From contig JAKBBN010000006.1 in assembly GCA_021808485.1 (NCBI GenBank), positions 1-60,833 on the forward strand: a stretch of DNA of 60,833 bases, given 5' to 3'. Below are positions 34,771 to 44,301 of the stretch, one piece after another (positions within the stretch are counted from its first letter, which is position 1; the number at the start of each line of letters is the position of its first letter). The notes under the pieces are model-generated. The model did not search any database. It saw nothing but the letters and a program-made list of their open reading frames with translations, and was not told where the DNA came from. The position numbers and the translations under genes are program-made. This DNA is from Planctomycetota bacterium (GTDB lineage: Bacteria > Planctomycetota > Phycisphaerae > WQYP01).

Positions 34771-36936
34771 CTATACCGCCGATTCCTTCGGCAAGGAGAC
34801 TCCCGTGGATTCCGGTTCCGCTTCCGGCCGTCCCATAAGCTGTGTTTCATAAAGCCGCCGGTAGGCCGGGCAAACCCCCAGCAGATCGGCATGTTTGCCC
34901 AGTCCGACGATTCCCCCATTTTCCAGACATACAATCAGGTCCGCGGAAACCACGGTGCTGAAATGATGTGCGATGACAAAAGTGGTTCTGGTCTTCACAA
35001 ATTCCGCCAGCGCCAGGGAAATTTTTGCTTCGCTTTCACTGTCCGCCTGGCTCAGGGCCTCATCGAGTATCAAAATCGCCGGGTCCCGCAGGATCGCGCG
35101 GGCGATGGCGATTCGTTGCCGCTGGCCGCCGGACAGCATCGTTCCTCCCTGCCCCACCTGCGTGTCATAGCCTTGCGGCAGATCGCGGACAAAATCATCC
35201 ACAAAACTGTGGCGGGCGGCGTCCACCACCTGTTGGCGGGTCGCATGTCGCCGGCCATAGGCTATATTGTTGAATACCGTATCGGAAAACAGCATCGTGT
35301 CCTGCGTGACAAGTCCGATCTGCCGCCGCAATGATGCCAGCGATGCATCCCGGATATCCGTGCCGTCAATCAGCACCTGCCCGGATGTCGGTTCATAAAA
35401 CCGCGTCAACAGTGACAACAATGTGGATTTGCCGGATCCGTTGGCCCCTACCACGGCGATGAATTGCCCGTACTGTACGGTCAGGTGAATATCATTCAGC
35501 ACCATTCGGTCCCGGTTGGGATAATGAAAACCGACATGACGGAATTCCACCGTGCGCCGGTGGCGTTCCAGCGGGGGCTTTGCAACCGGGGATTCTTCCT
35601 CGGGAATATCCAGAATTTCATAGCATCGCACCGCTGCCGCATTGGCCACCTGCACCCGGTTGTTCAGATCATTGAGTTTCCGCAACGGTTCAAAAATCGC
35701 GCCCAGGCATGCCAGCATCACCAGGAACGCATCCCGGCTTACGGCGCCGCCCAGCACCAGATGAAACATCACCAGCAACGGTATGCTGATCAGGATGATC
35801 GACAACGTCTCAAACACCGGCCTGGACAGTGAACTGTAATGAATGCCGCGGCGGATCATTTTCAATAAATGCCGGTTCGCCCGGGCGAAACGCCGGCGCT
35901 CGTATCCTGCCGCCGAATAGGCCTTCACCACCCGCACATTGTGCAAGGCTTCATTGCCGATGCCCACCACCTGCGACCATCCCTGCAAACTGCGCGTGCT
36001 GGCTTTCTTCATCCGTTTTCCGAAATACCCGATGATCACGCCCATCACGGGCAGCACCACCAGTGTGCCGATGAACAGCCGCCAGTCAATCCAGATCGCC
36101 ACCGCGGCCACGCCTATTGATTTTGTCGGTTCCAGTATCGCCTTGCCCAGCACGGATCCCAATCCGTCCGACAGCGTATTGGTGTCAATTGTCAGGCGGC
36201 TCGCCAGGTCGTTGGTGCCGTGGCCGGCGGTATAGGAAAGCGGCAGGTTCAGGATGCGGCCGAACAGCCGGCGGCGCAGGTCAATGATCACTCTTGCCGT
36301 AATCACCGCGCTTAAATAGGTCTGAAAATATCGAAATGCGCTGCCCACAATGCACAGAAGGATGAACAAGCCCACGATCCAGCACATGCCCTTGAATCGT
36401 CCCGTCGGAAACCGATCAATCAATTGCGTGAAATATCGATCCGCTGTCGATCGCGGCGGCATTGCGAATGCAATCACGCGCAATTGACGGTGCCCCGACA
36501 TCCGCACGGTCAACTCTGTCCGCTGGCCAGCCCGAGCGTGTGCCAGCGCCGCCATCATGCCCAGCCATTGGCTGCTCTCAACGGTTGGCGCGCCCTCCCC
36601 GGCCGGAATGCGAACGTGAGTGATGCGGTCGCCGAACGCTATTTTCCGCAGCGCCGGCGGCGAGCCGGGTAATATCTTTTCAATATCAATGGCCAAACTG
36701 CCCTTTGTCGCCGTGTCGCTTAAACTCAGCGTCGCGATTTTCAGCCGGGAGTCCGCCACTGTTTTATCCGCCCACCCGTGCACTCCCTCCGTGCTGATGA
36801 ATATTTTAAGCACCGGATAAAGCGTCGCTACGCCCGATGCGTACGAAAGACTTACGCCTATCGCACATAAAAACGATATCAACAGCAGCAACCGATAGGG
36901 CCGGACCCCCTTGAGCAATCTCCAAAATGCAGTCAT
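34771..36936 (-). CDS. MsbA-like ABC exporter with PDZ-like periplasmic insertion
   Basis: 721 residues: TM1 at about 14-38, then an unusually long loop (about 45-182), TM2 at 185-202 and four more TM, then the nucleotide-binding domain from about 460 (Walker A VVGANGSGKSTLL, signature MLSGGQRQRIAIARA, Walker B AILILDEALS, H-loop VIAHHFST). The TM1-TM2 loop, about 25 residues in MsbA, contains at about 78-160 a PDZ-like pattern: IEKILPGSPPALRKIAFGDRI and GQRTELTVRMSGHRQLRVIA. It faces the periplasm. The transporter likely moves a lipid-linked glycan or lipid A. Upstream and downstream genes fit envelope biogenesis. Confidence 0.9.
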   Translation of the reverse strand: MTAFWRLLKGVRPYRLLLLISFLCAIGVSLSYASGVATLYPVLKIFISTEGVHGWADKTVADSRLKIATLSLSDTATKGSLAIDIEKILPGSPPALRKIAFGDRITHVRIPAGEGAPTVESSQWLGMMAALAHARAGQRTELTVRMSGHRQLRVIAFAMPPRSTADRYFTQLIDRFPTGRFKGMCWIVGLFILLCIVGSAFRYFQTYLSAVITARVIIDLRRRLFGRILNLPLSYTAGHGTNDLASRLTIDTNTLSDGLGSVLGKAILEPTKSIGVAAVAIWIDWRLFIGTLVVLPVMGVIIGYFGKRMKKASTRSLQGWSQVVGIGNEALHNVRVVKAYSAAGYERRRFARANRHLLKMIRRGIHYSSLSRPVFETLSIILISIPLLVMFHLVLGGAVSRDAFLVMLACLGAIFEPLRKLNDLNNRVQVANAAAVRCYEILDIPEEESPVAKPPLERHRRTVEFRHVGFHYPNRDRMVLNDIHLTVQYGQFIAVVGANGSGKSTLLSLLTRFYEPTSGQVLIDGTDIRDASLASLRRQIGLVTQDTMLFSDTVFNNIAYGRRHATRQQVVDAARHSFVDDFVRDLPQGYDTQVGQGGTMLSGGQRQRIAIARAILRDPAILILDEALSQADSESEAKISLALAEFVKTRTTFVIAHHFSTVVSADLIVCLENGGIVGLGKHADLLGVCPAYRRLYETQLMGRPEAEPESTGVSLPKESAV

Positions 36937-36994
36937 ACTCGTCCGTTCCGCAGGCCGAAAAAACCGAATCCGTCATTATACGCCTTTCGGTCCG

Positions 36995-38284
36995 TCAGGC
37001 CAGACCGTCGGATTTCGACTCGTTCGCAGTTGCCGGTTTGTTCTCCGGCGGATCTTTGCGCCGGCCCAAGGCGATCCAATGTTGAACTCCCAGGCCGGCC
37101 AGCACAAATACCAGCGGCATCACCGGTACGCGGTAGCGCACGGACCCCAGGAAAATCGCGTGCATCGCCGTGAAATAAAGGATGGGAATCAGAATCAATC
37201 CCGCCGGCCCCGGACGCCGCCGCACCGCCCAGGCGCCGGCCGCCGCCAACATGAATATCGGTATATACCACAGGCACAGTAACGCGTTTATCCATCGGTG
37301 CGAATACCCTTTGGCGTGCAGCCATGGCGACCATGTGCGGACGATTTTTACAAAAGCCAGCCGCAGAATCCGCATCGGATGATGCAATATGTCCGCGAAC
37401 GCGCGATGCGTCCACGCCAGATCACGCTCACTTTCATTTAGTTTTTGAATGGAGGCCGGACGTATGATATCGGATTGTCGCGGCCCGCCGGTGGCGCCGC
37501 TGTAAACCGATTCATACAGGCTGATGCCCTGCAGGGTGGTAAAGCGGAAAAAATCCTGATGAAACAGGCGATTATTTCGCACCCACCAGGGCAGCATAAT
37601 GAGCATAATCAGTCCCAAGGCACAGGTCGCTCCCGCCGCCGCCCGGCCTATTTGCGGGGATTTGCGATGTTGCAGAATTACCCATCCCAAAAGTGGAAAT
37701 ATACACAATGAAACCTCCGCCCGAACATACACCCCCAAGGCGAATAAAACGGCGAATCCGATCCATCGTCCCAAGCTCGCCGGGTTATTCTGCAGTTGCA
37801 TCAGCAGCCAAAGTGCCGCGATAAACAGCAGCATAAATGGTATTTCCGTCAAGATTGCCGCGGAAAAACCGATGCACAGCGGGTCCAGTGCCGTAAGGAG
37901 GGCCGCCAGCAGGGCGGCGATCATACCGAATGGCCGGGCGATGGCAAAAGTTATCAGGGCAACTGCCGCCCCCATAACGGCCTGTATCAGCAGTACCACA
38001 TGAATCTTCAGGCCGCCCATCAGCCCGATTCCCGCCAGCATCACCGGGTAACCCGGCATGCGCTTGGCATACATGCCGGTTACACGATAGCTCATCCCAT
38101 CAAGGATGCGGTGCGCCAGCGCCAGATAATCCACCGAATCCGGTAGAATCATCGGGTGCAGCAACCCCAGGACCGCCCGCAAGGCAAAGGCGCCCAGAAA
38201 AATTGCGATCAGCACCCATCTTCCGGTTCGAACCTGTTCGCTCCGCAATTCAGTGGACCGCAATAACCGCTTGATCGTTTCCAT
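36995..38284 (-). CDS. ArnT/PMT-like membrane glycosyltransferase (GT39-type)
   Basis: 429 residues with about 10-11 TM helices. An early conserved acidic loop LLHPMILPDSVDYLALAHRI follows TM1, as in ArnT and Dol-P-Man-type mannosyltransferases; later GYPVMLAGIGLMGG, and a long periplasmic loop with NNRLFHQDFFRFTTL and SLYESVY. Transfers a sugar from an undecaprenyl donor to a periplasmic or surface acceptor. The start ATG 38284 overlaps the tilS stop (TGATG) and has GGGGAAG about 5 bases upstream; the frame extends to 38611 inside tilS but that is overlap. The acceptor is not known. Confidence 0.83.
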   Translation of the reverse strand: METIKRLLRSTELRSEQVRTGRWVLIAIFLGAFALRAVLGLLHPMILPDSVDYLALAHRILDGMSYRVTGMYAKRMPGYPVMLAGIGLMGGLKIHVVLLIQAVMGAAVALITFAIARPFGMIAALLAALLTALDPLCIGFSAAILTEIPFMLLFIAALWLLMQLQNNPASLGRWIGFAVLFALGVYVRAEVSLCIFPLLGWVILQHRKSPQIGRAAAGATCALGLIMLIMLPWWVRNNRLFHQDFFRFTTLQGISLYESVYSGATGGPRQSDIIRPASIQKLNESERDLAWTHRAFADILHHPMRILRLAFVKIVRTWSPWLHAKGYSHRWINALLCLWYIPIFMLAAAGAWAVRRRPGPAGLILIPILYFTAMHAIFLGSVRYRVPVMPLVFVLAGLGVQHWIALGRRKDPPENKPATANESKSDGLA

Positions 38285-39447
38285 CACCGCTTCCCCTTTG
38301 CCCGCCGACGGTTTATCGGACCGCGCTTTGCTTTCAATGCCCGTCGACTCGCCGGTTTGCCCCGGTTTTTCAGCTTCGTCTTTTGTCCGCGAAAAATCCG
38401 TATAACGCCGTGCCGGACTTCCAATTCCACCCGGCCGGAAAACTGCCGCCGGATCGGCTGTACTTGATTTCTTATCGCCTGCTGCGCTTCCATCAGGCTT
38501 GCACCGGATATGCTTCCTGCCCGGCCGCCCACCGCGACGATCGCCTGCCGTAAGGCCAGCGTGGCCGCCGCCGCCGGGCATCTCCGCAGTGCATCTGCGT
38601 GAAGCCGCCATTCCGTGTCCTTACGGATTATGATCGCCTTTTGTAAAACGCGCCGGCAGGTATGCCCAAGCATCATGTGAAGTTGCCGCTGGTTGGCGGC
38701 CAACAGGTGCAACACATTGCGAATGCCGGGCTGATATTGTTCCAGCAGAGGCAGCAGTTCAATACGGATGCGATTGCGCAGGAATCGCGTGCTCTGATTG
38801 CTCGAATCTTCCCGCCATTGAATATCCTGTGCGCTCAGCCATTCGCGCAGTGCCCGTCGCGGCCATCCCAACAAAGGCCGTACCAGCCGCAGCGAACCAT
38901 CCGCTCCCATTCGTCGGCTCGACCGTATCCCGCGTAAACCACCGGCGCCGGCCCCCCGCAGTAACCGAAGGAGCACGGTTTCCGCCTGATCATCCGCATG
39001 ATGCGCCATGACCAGAACGGAACATCGCCGCTGCCGCGCCATGGACTCCAATGCCGCAAGCCGGGCAATGCGGGCCCTATTTTCGCTTACCGGGCGGTCC
39101 GCCGGCGCCGCGGCATTTTGAACGGTCACTTTCCGCCTGGGATTCCGCGATTTTTCACGCCACCGCAGTCTCCTTATGGCCAGGGGAATGTCAAGTTTGC
39201 CCGCGGTATGCCGCACCAAGGCTTCATCCAGCCGGCTTTCCGTCGGCCGGAGATTATGGTTGACATGGCCGATCACAAGTTTCCATTGCCAGTAGTCGGA
39301 TCGATTGATTGCCGCGAGCAGGTGCAGAAGGGCCACTGAATCCGCGCCGCCTGAACAGGCGACGAGAATACGGCTTTGCCGCGGCAACAGCGGGTTTTTG
39401 TGTAAAAATTGGTCAAGCTGTTGAATCAGGCCGGTAGGCGCGGGCAT
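38284..39447 (-). CDS. tilS: tRNA(Ile)-lysidine synthase
   Basis: 387 residues. The N-type PP-loop ILVACSGGADSVALLHLLAA is at about 26-45; then VIGHVNHNLRPTESRLDEA, VLVMAHHADDQAETVLLRLLRG (metal/His motif) and RPLLGWPRRALREWL. Converts CAU anticodon cytidine 34 of tRNA-Ile to lysidine, an essential step to read AUA. Two starts are possible: ATG 39447 with GGAAG 5 bases upstream (used), or ATG 39459, four codons longer. At 39459 it overlaps by two bases, in the palindrome CATG, with the ATG of the divergent gene at 39458. Confidence 0.93.
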   Translation of the reverse strand: MPAPTGLIQQLDQFLHKNPLLPRQSRILVACSGGADSVALLHLLAAINRSDYWQWKLVIGHVNHNLRPTESRLDEALVRHTAGKLDIPLAIRRLRWREKSRNPRRKVTVQNAAAPADRPVSENRARIARLAALESMARQRRCSVLVMAHHADDQAETVLLRLLRGAGAGGLRGIRSSRRMGADGSLRLVRPLLGWPRRALREWLSAQDIQWREDSSNQSTRFLRNRIRIELLPLLEQYQPGIRNVLHLLAANQRQLHMMLGHTCRRVLQKAIIIRKDTEWRLHADALRRCPAAAATLALRQAIVAVGGRAGSISGASLMEAQQAIRNQVQPIRRQFSGRVELEVRHGVIRIFRGQKTKLKNRGKPASRRALKAKRGPINRRRAKGKR

Positions 39448-39457
39448 AATAGCTTCC

Positions 39458-40264
39458 ATGAACAACTTTCCAAAGTTTAACGCCAATCCGATCCGTTCAC
39501 CATGCCGCCGTAGGCCATCGTCGGACTTTCCGGCCGGTGCGTGGATTTTTATCGCGGTATACCTGTGTGCGGCCGCCTTTCTGCCTTTGCCCGCGACGCA
39601 AGTGCGTGCCCAAAGCTTGAATTCACTGCTGAATAACGCTCCGCCCGCAAAGCCGCCATCCACCCGGTTCGCACCGGCCAAGGCGAATCCATTTGTCCAG
39701 CAAGACCAGTCTTTGTCCATGGGGGTTCGCCGGGGTGTCGTGGTATTAAGCGACGGCAAGGTTATCACCGGTCAGATATGGACAACACTTCGCACGCCGT
39801 TTCGCGTCTGGCTTGCCGGCATCAAACAGTACCGCGATCTGGACATCCGCCTGATCAAGTCAATCCATGTCAAAATTCTGCGGGCCCATTTGATCCGCCA
39901 ATGGCGATGGCAGCAGGAAGGCAGCGATATTAAAGTGTATTCCGGCCTTACCAAGCCGCGTATAAGCTTCGCATATCGTTTCATCCTGCTCAATGGAAAA
40001 TCCGTCACCGGCACCCTTATCGCTCCGCTTTACGTTCGCACCGCGCACCATCGTTACAATCTGCTGATGTACAAGCGGATCGAAGGTAAAATAGGCGAAA
40101 AGATCGGCGGCATTGTGTATGTCAAGTCCGTTCGCCTGGTTGTCACTCCGAAAATATTGAAAGCCGCGGCTCGTATGACCCGCTCCCTTCCGCCGGTCCG
40201 TTGGCGCAAATTGATCCAGGGAATTAAGCTAATCAACAACAGTGTGAACGGTTCGATTCCTTAG
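39458..40264 (+). CDS. Secreted or membrane-anchored hypothetical protein with internal repeat
   Basis: 268 residues, no family recognised. A hydrophobic segment at about 29-46 (WIFIAVYLCAAAFLPLP) followed by ATQVRAQ suggests a signal peptide with a long N-region. After a Pro/Ala linker two similar stretches occur, each with a VLSDGKVITG/ILLNGKSVTG strand and a later IKSIHVKI/VKSVRLVV strand about 35 residues apart, so the core looks like a duplicated beta fold. Its ATG overlaps the tilS start region head-to-head and no ribosome site is visible, which lowers certainty about the exact start. Upstream of the AsmA-like gene by about 200 bases. Confidence 0.6.
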   Translation: MNNFPKFNANPIRSPCRRRPSSDFPAGAWIFIAVYLCAAAFLPLPATQVRAQSLNSLLNNAPPAKPPSTRFAPAKANPFVQQDQSLSMGVRRGVVVLSDGKVITGQIWTTLRTPFRVWLAGIKQYRDLDIRLIKSIHVKILRAHLIRQWRWQQEGSDIKVYSGLTKPRISFAYRFILLNGKSVTGTLIAPLYVRTAHHRYNLLMYKRIEGKIGEKIGGIVYVKSVRLVVTPKILKAAARMTRSLPPVRWRKLIQGIKLINNSVNGSIP

Positions 40265-40467
40265 ACGCACGCCCGCGTCGCCGCGGCGCTCGCTAACCGC
40301 CGCCGCAGACTTTATGATGGGCTATGGGAAGCGATCGGGGCCGATGGTTCGCTTCCGGCGGCTGTTTGTTGAAATGTCGGCCCGGTCGCCGCCGGAATAT
40401 CGGCGGCGGAATCGTTTAAATTGTCGCCGCAGCGTATGCGAACTGGTAAACTCAACAGGCTACCCGC

Positions 40468-43400
40468 ATGGCAAATTATCCGCGAGCCAATCCCGCCCGC
40501 TGGTGGAAGACCAAATCAATCGGCAGACCGCATCGTTCGCCCCATGCGATGTTCGTGGGGCGGGCGCGCCGCTGGCTTTCATTCTTTTTGCTTGTTGTAT
40601 TGGGTGTGGGCGTCGGCGGCGGCTGGTATCTGGCAAATTCGCAACGCATCAGCCAGATGGCCGGTCTGCTGCTTTCACGCGTTCTGGGCGGGAAAGTTAC
40701 CATTAAATCCGGCAAAATTTCGCTTACCGGCGAAATTGTTCTCTCCGGCGTCCGGCTCAGGACCCGTGGCGGCCACGGGCCTGCGGCCGCTATCTTTTCC
40801 GCCGACCGGCTCGCCGTTCGCTTTAACTGGCTGAGCCTGCTTACCGGGCGGCTTCGGGCTTCGCAGCTTACCGCCATTCACCCGGTGGTGAATCTGGTGG
40901 ATGACCGCGATACGGGGCGCTGGAATTATCAAACATTCCTCCATTTTCATCATTCTTCCTCCGCCGGCAGGGCCTCATCGTCTCCGGCGACGCCCGTGTC
41001 CGTTGTGCCGCACGGCACTTCGGCAAACTTTCATTTGCCTTCCATTAATCTGCGTGGCGCGGTTATCCGCTGGGGTCGCGTAAAGGACGGCCATTATTCC
41101 CTCACGGGGCAAAGCGTAATTGACGCCCAGCTCGGACCGGTGCCGCGCCGTCATGCCGTCTATCGGATGGCGGTCCAGGAGCGTTCGGTGGACGGCGCCT
41201 CCGGTGTGGATATTTCGGGCCGCTGGAATTTGGCTGAACACCGGTTGCGGGCCGCCATTCCAAAATTGGTGCTCTCGCCGGCATTTCGCCGGACTCTGCC
41301 GTCGCCAATTCAAAAATGGTGGCGGCGGTTTCATTTTCACGGCCGCCTCAAAAACATTTCTGTCGCCGTAGGGCCGGCCCGCGGAATTCGCCTTGCGGCA
41401 ATACTTGCAGATGTTTCCATGCGATTTGCCATTCCCAGCCGGCGCCAGGGGCCGCAAATTGTGCCCATTCTCCATTTAAGCGGCCGAATTCGCGTCGGCC
41501 GTGATGCCGCCGTTATTTCCAAGCTTACCGGATCAATCCTTGGGTATAATTTTGTCGTGCCCGCCGCGTCATTTCACGGCTACGCCGCCAACAGTCCTTT
41601 TGACGTGCGGTTGAAACTGCCCAATTTCATCCTGCCGCGGAAATATCCAAAAATATTCTCCACGCGGCCCATGGGGCTGGCTCGCGCCATTATTTATCGT
41701 CTGCGGCCCAGCGGCCGTATGGATATCAGCATCCATGCCCGGCGCCTCGCCGCCGGCGCTCCGCCGCGGGTGCACGGCCGGATTGTCTGTCACGGGCTGG
41801 ATGCCCGGTACGCCCATTTTCCCTATCCATTCTATGATGTTCACGGCCTCATCCGGTTCAGCGGCCATGCCATCCATTTTGTCAATCTCACCGGCCGCGC
41901 GGAGCAATATCCCATGACGCTCACCGGCCTGGTTTCCATAAATCAGAACAATGGTCCCATTGATCTGCATATCGCCTCCGCGCATATGATGTTTGACCGC
42001 CGGCTTGGCGACTGCCTGCCCCATAATCTGGCCCCGATCTGGAATCGCTTTAATCCCCGCGGCGTCGGTCATTTTTATTGCCATGTTGTGCGGCCCGCCG
42101 GCAGCACCGCCGACCCGGATATCCGCATCCATATTTTTCCCAGGGATACGTCCGGCCGCTATGTGGACTTTCCATACCCGTTGAATCATGTGCATGGGGA
42201 ATTGTTTTTCGCCAATAACACGATGCGCATTATCCGCCTTACCGCGCCGGTTCCCATTCCCCATCCTGTCGCCCACGGACCGCATGCGGGTAAAATTGTG
42301 TTCACGGGTTCCGTGATCTACCATGGCGGAAATATTGGCAATCTCCAACCGGACGTTCGCGTCCATGCCGTCGATATCCCCGTCAACCGTCTACTGCGGC
42401 AAAGCATGCCGCGAAGTTACGCTCATTGGGTTCGCACGTTTCATGTCCGGGGCCTGGCCGGTATGGATGCACGCATCACCCGCGGACCGAACGGATCGCC
42501 CGTTGTTCGCGGCACGCTTACCCTGCAACATGGGCGCCTCCGCTATTCCATGCTGCCCTGGCCGGTGGTTCACGTGTCCGCGATGGGTGACCTTGGCCCC
42601 AATCATTTGACTATTACCCGCCTGGATGGTCTTACCGGATCAACCGCAACCGGCGGTATCGAGGCCGCAGGTACTGTCCACGAATCGGCGGCCGGCCGCG
42701 TTACCGCCTCCGTCCGCGGCCGCTGGAACGCAATTGACGTCACCGGTACGCCGGCAAGCAAAATACCCCGGCAATGGCGATCTTCATGGGCGTCGCTTAA
42801 GCCGCAGGGTCTGGCCAATGGATTGTTTTCATTTGTCGTCAAGTCCGTCACCGGCGCCAACGGACTCAGTCACGTATCGCTGCCGAAGTATCATATTTCC
42901 GTACAACCGATGAAAATGCGCCTGAACTACACGGCCCTGGGATCGCCGCTGCATGATATTCAGGGTACCGTATCCATTTCTCCGGATCGTGTCACCCTTC
43001 ACTCCATGGAAGCGCGGTTGGATAACCTGCACCTTTATGCCGGAGGAACTTATTTGACGAAAATCTCCTCCGCCGCACTTTCGCTGTACGCCACCGCACC
43101 GGATTTGGACCCCCGGCTTGTTTCCATTTTGCCTCCATCGGCCAGGCGTTTTATTCAACCGCTGGATCCGCATGGCGCCTGGTATCTGACATTGTCCAAC
43201 CTTTCCCGCAAGTTGGTCCACAAAAAAGCGGTCTGGAATTTTTCCGGAAATCTGATCGTCACCCAGGCCGCCACGCGCGGCTGGTTCAAAACCTCCGCGG
43301 CGAACGCCGCACTCTCCCTGGTCGGCCGCTGGGATCAGGGACAGCCTGTGCCGGACGTTCTGGGGCGGTTTTCCATTGCGGATCTAATCGTCGGCGGAAA

Positions 43401-44082
43401 AAAGCTTAATCCTTTTTCAGGCCGTATTTATACCGATGCCAAATTACGCACCATCACCATTAATAAGGTCAATGGCGCCATCGCCGGCGGTGCTTTGAAA
43501 GGTAATATTCACCTCAACTTGCGGAAAAATGCCGGTTACACCGCAAATTTTTCGCTGGCCGACGTTCGTTTGCGCAAGCTGCTCTCGGAAAATTATCCCC
43601 ACCCGCCCATGGTTTCCCGTAATTCCGGGCGTGTCAGCGCCACGCTGCATCTGACGGGTAAGCTCGCAAATTCCAGCACTCGTCGCGGTCACGGAAATCT
43701 TACAATTTCCAAAGCTGATCTTTTCAACGTGCCGCTGGCCATGGGGCTTATGCAGATCGCCACGCTCCGCCTGCCGGTCAGTCACGCGTTTTCACATGCG
43801 ACTCTTGCCTACACATTAAAGCATGATACCGTTACGTTTTCCCGCATCAGTCTGCACAGTGCGGGGGTTAATGTCGTCGGTACGGGCACCCTGAATATTC
43901 ATAATCGTGACCTGAACATCCATATGCTTACCGAGTCACCGCACGGTACACGTCTGCCGGTGATCGGGTTTATTTTTGGTCTGGCACGTTCGCAACTGCT
44001 GCAAATTTGGGTGAATGGAACCCTTTCTCACCCGAAGGTTCATGCGGTTCCGCTGCGCCTGCTTTCCTGGCCGTTTCATTGA
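40468..44082 (+). CDS. AsmA-like / DUF3971-type giant envelope protein
   Basis: 1204 residues: a short basic cytoplasmic N-terminus, one TM helix at about 34-56 (WLSFFLLVVLGVGVGGGWYL), then a long repetitive beta-rich region facing the periplasm. The start of the periplasmic part, GKVTIKSGKISLTGEIVLSGV, and the C-terminal part around 1000-1190 (GGALKGNIHLNL, ATLHLTGKLANSS, NLTISKADLFNVPLAMGLM, LTESPHGTRLPVIGFIFGL) match AsmA-like C-terminal domains. Family knowledge: AsmA/TamB/YhdP proteins form bridge-like grooves moving lipids between inner and outer membranes. Fits a planctomycete with an LPS-like outer membrane. ATG 40468 lacks a strong ribosome site. Confidence 0.8.
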   Translation: MANYPRANPARWWKTKSIGRPHRSPHAMFVGRARRWLSFFLLVVLGVGVGGGWYLANSQRISQMAGLLLSRVLGGKVTIKSGKISLTGEIVLSGVRLRTRGGHGPAAAIFSADRLAVRFNWLSLLTGRLRASQLTAIHPVVNLVDDRDTGRWNYQTFLHFHHSSSAGRASSSPATPVSVVPHGTSANFHLPSINLRGAVIRWGRVKDGHYSLTGQSVIDAQLGPVPRRHAVYRMAVQERSVDGASGVDISGRWNLAEHRLRAAIPKLVLSPAFRRTLPSPIQKWWRRFHFHGRLKNISVAVGPARGIRLAAILADVSMRFAIPSRRQGPQIVPILHLSGRIRVGRDAAVISKLTGSILGYNFVVPAASFHGYAANSPFDVRLKLPNFILPRKYPKIFSTRPMGLARAIIYRLRPSGRMDISIHARRLAAGAPPRVHGRIVCHGLDARYAHFPYPFYDVHGLIRFSGHAIHFVNLTGRAEQYPMTLTGLVSINQNNGPIDLHIASAHMMFDRRLGDCLPHNLAPIWNRFNPRGVGHFYCHVVRPAGSTADPDIRIHIFPRDTSGRYVDFPYPLNHVHGELFFANNTMRIIRLTAPVPIPHPVAHGPHAGKIVFTGSVIYHGGNIGNLQPDVRVHAVDIPVNRLLRQSMPRSYAHWVRTFHVRGLAGMDARITRGPNGSPVVRGTLTLQHGRLRYSMLPWPVVHVSAMGDLGPNHLTITRLDGLTGSTATGGIEAAGTVHESAAGRVTASVRGRWNAIDVTGTPASKIPRQWRSSWASLKPQGLANGLFSFVVKSVTGANGLSHVSLPKYHISVQPMKMRLNYTALGSPLHDIQGTVSISPDRVTLHSMEARLDNLHLYAGGTYLTKISSAALSLYATAPDLDPRLVSILPPSARRFIQPLDPHGAWYLTLSNLSRKLVHKKAVWNFSGNLIVTQAATRGWFKTSAANAALSLVGRWDQGQPVPDVLGRFSIADLIVGGKKLNPFSGRIYTDAKLRTITINKVNGAIAGGALKGNIHLNLRKNAGYTANFSLADVRLRKLLSENYPHPPMVSRNSGRVSATLHLTGKLANSSTRRGHGNLTISKADLFNVPLAMGLMQIATLRLPVSHAFSHATLAYTLKHDTVTFSRISLHSAGVNVVGTGTLNIHNRDLNIHMLTESPHGTRLPVIGFIFGLARSQLLQIWVNGTLSHPKVHAVPLRLLSWPFH

Positions 44083-44301
44083 ACCGCTCGCTTCGCTATC
44101 GTTCGTTCACTGTCCAAATGCCACGACAATGCGACCTTTGGCGACGATCCGGTCAAATACGCTGGCGTACGGATAAGCCGCGGCTTTGCCTCCGCAGCGG
44201 CGCCGGCTCACAAATCGGTCGGTGGATTGTTGCCTTGGAGCAACCGTGCAAGTAGTCTGGGAATATTAATTTCGGTGTAACGTTCAGGAATTTGAAGCAC
44301 C

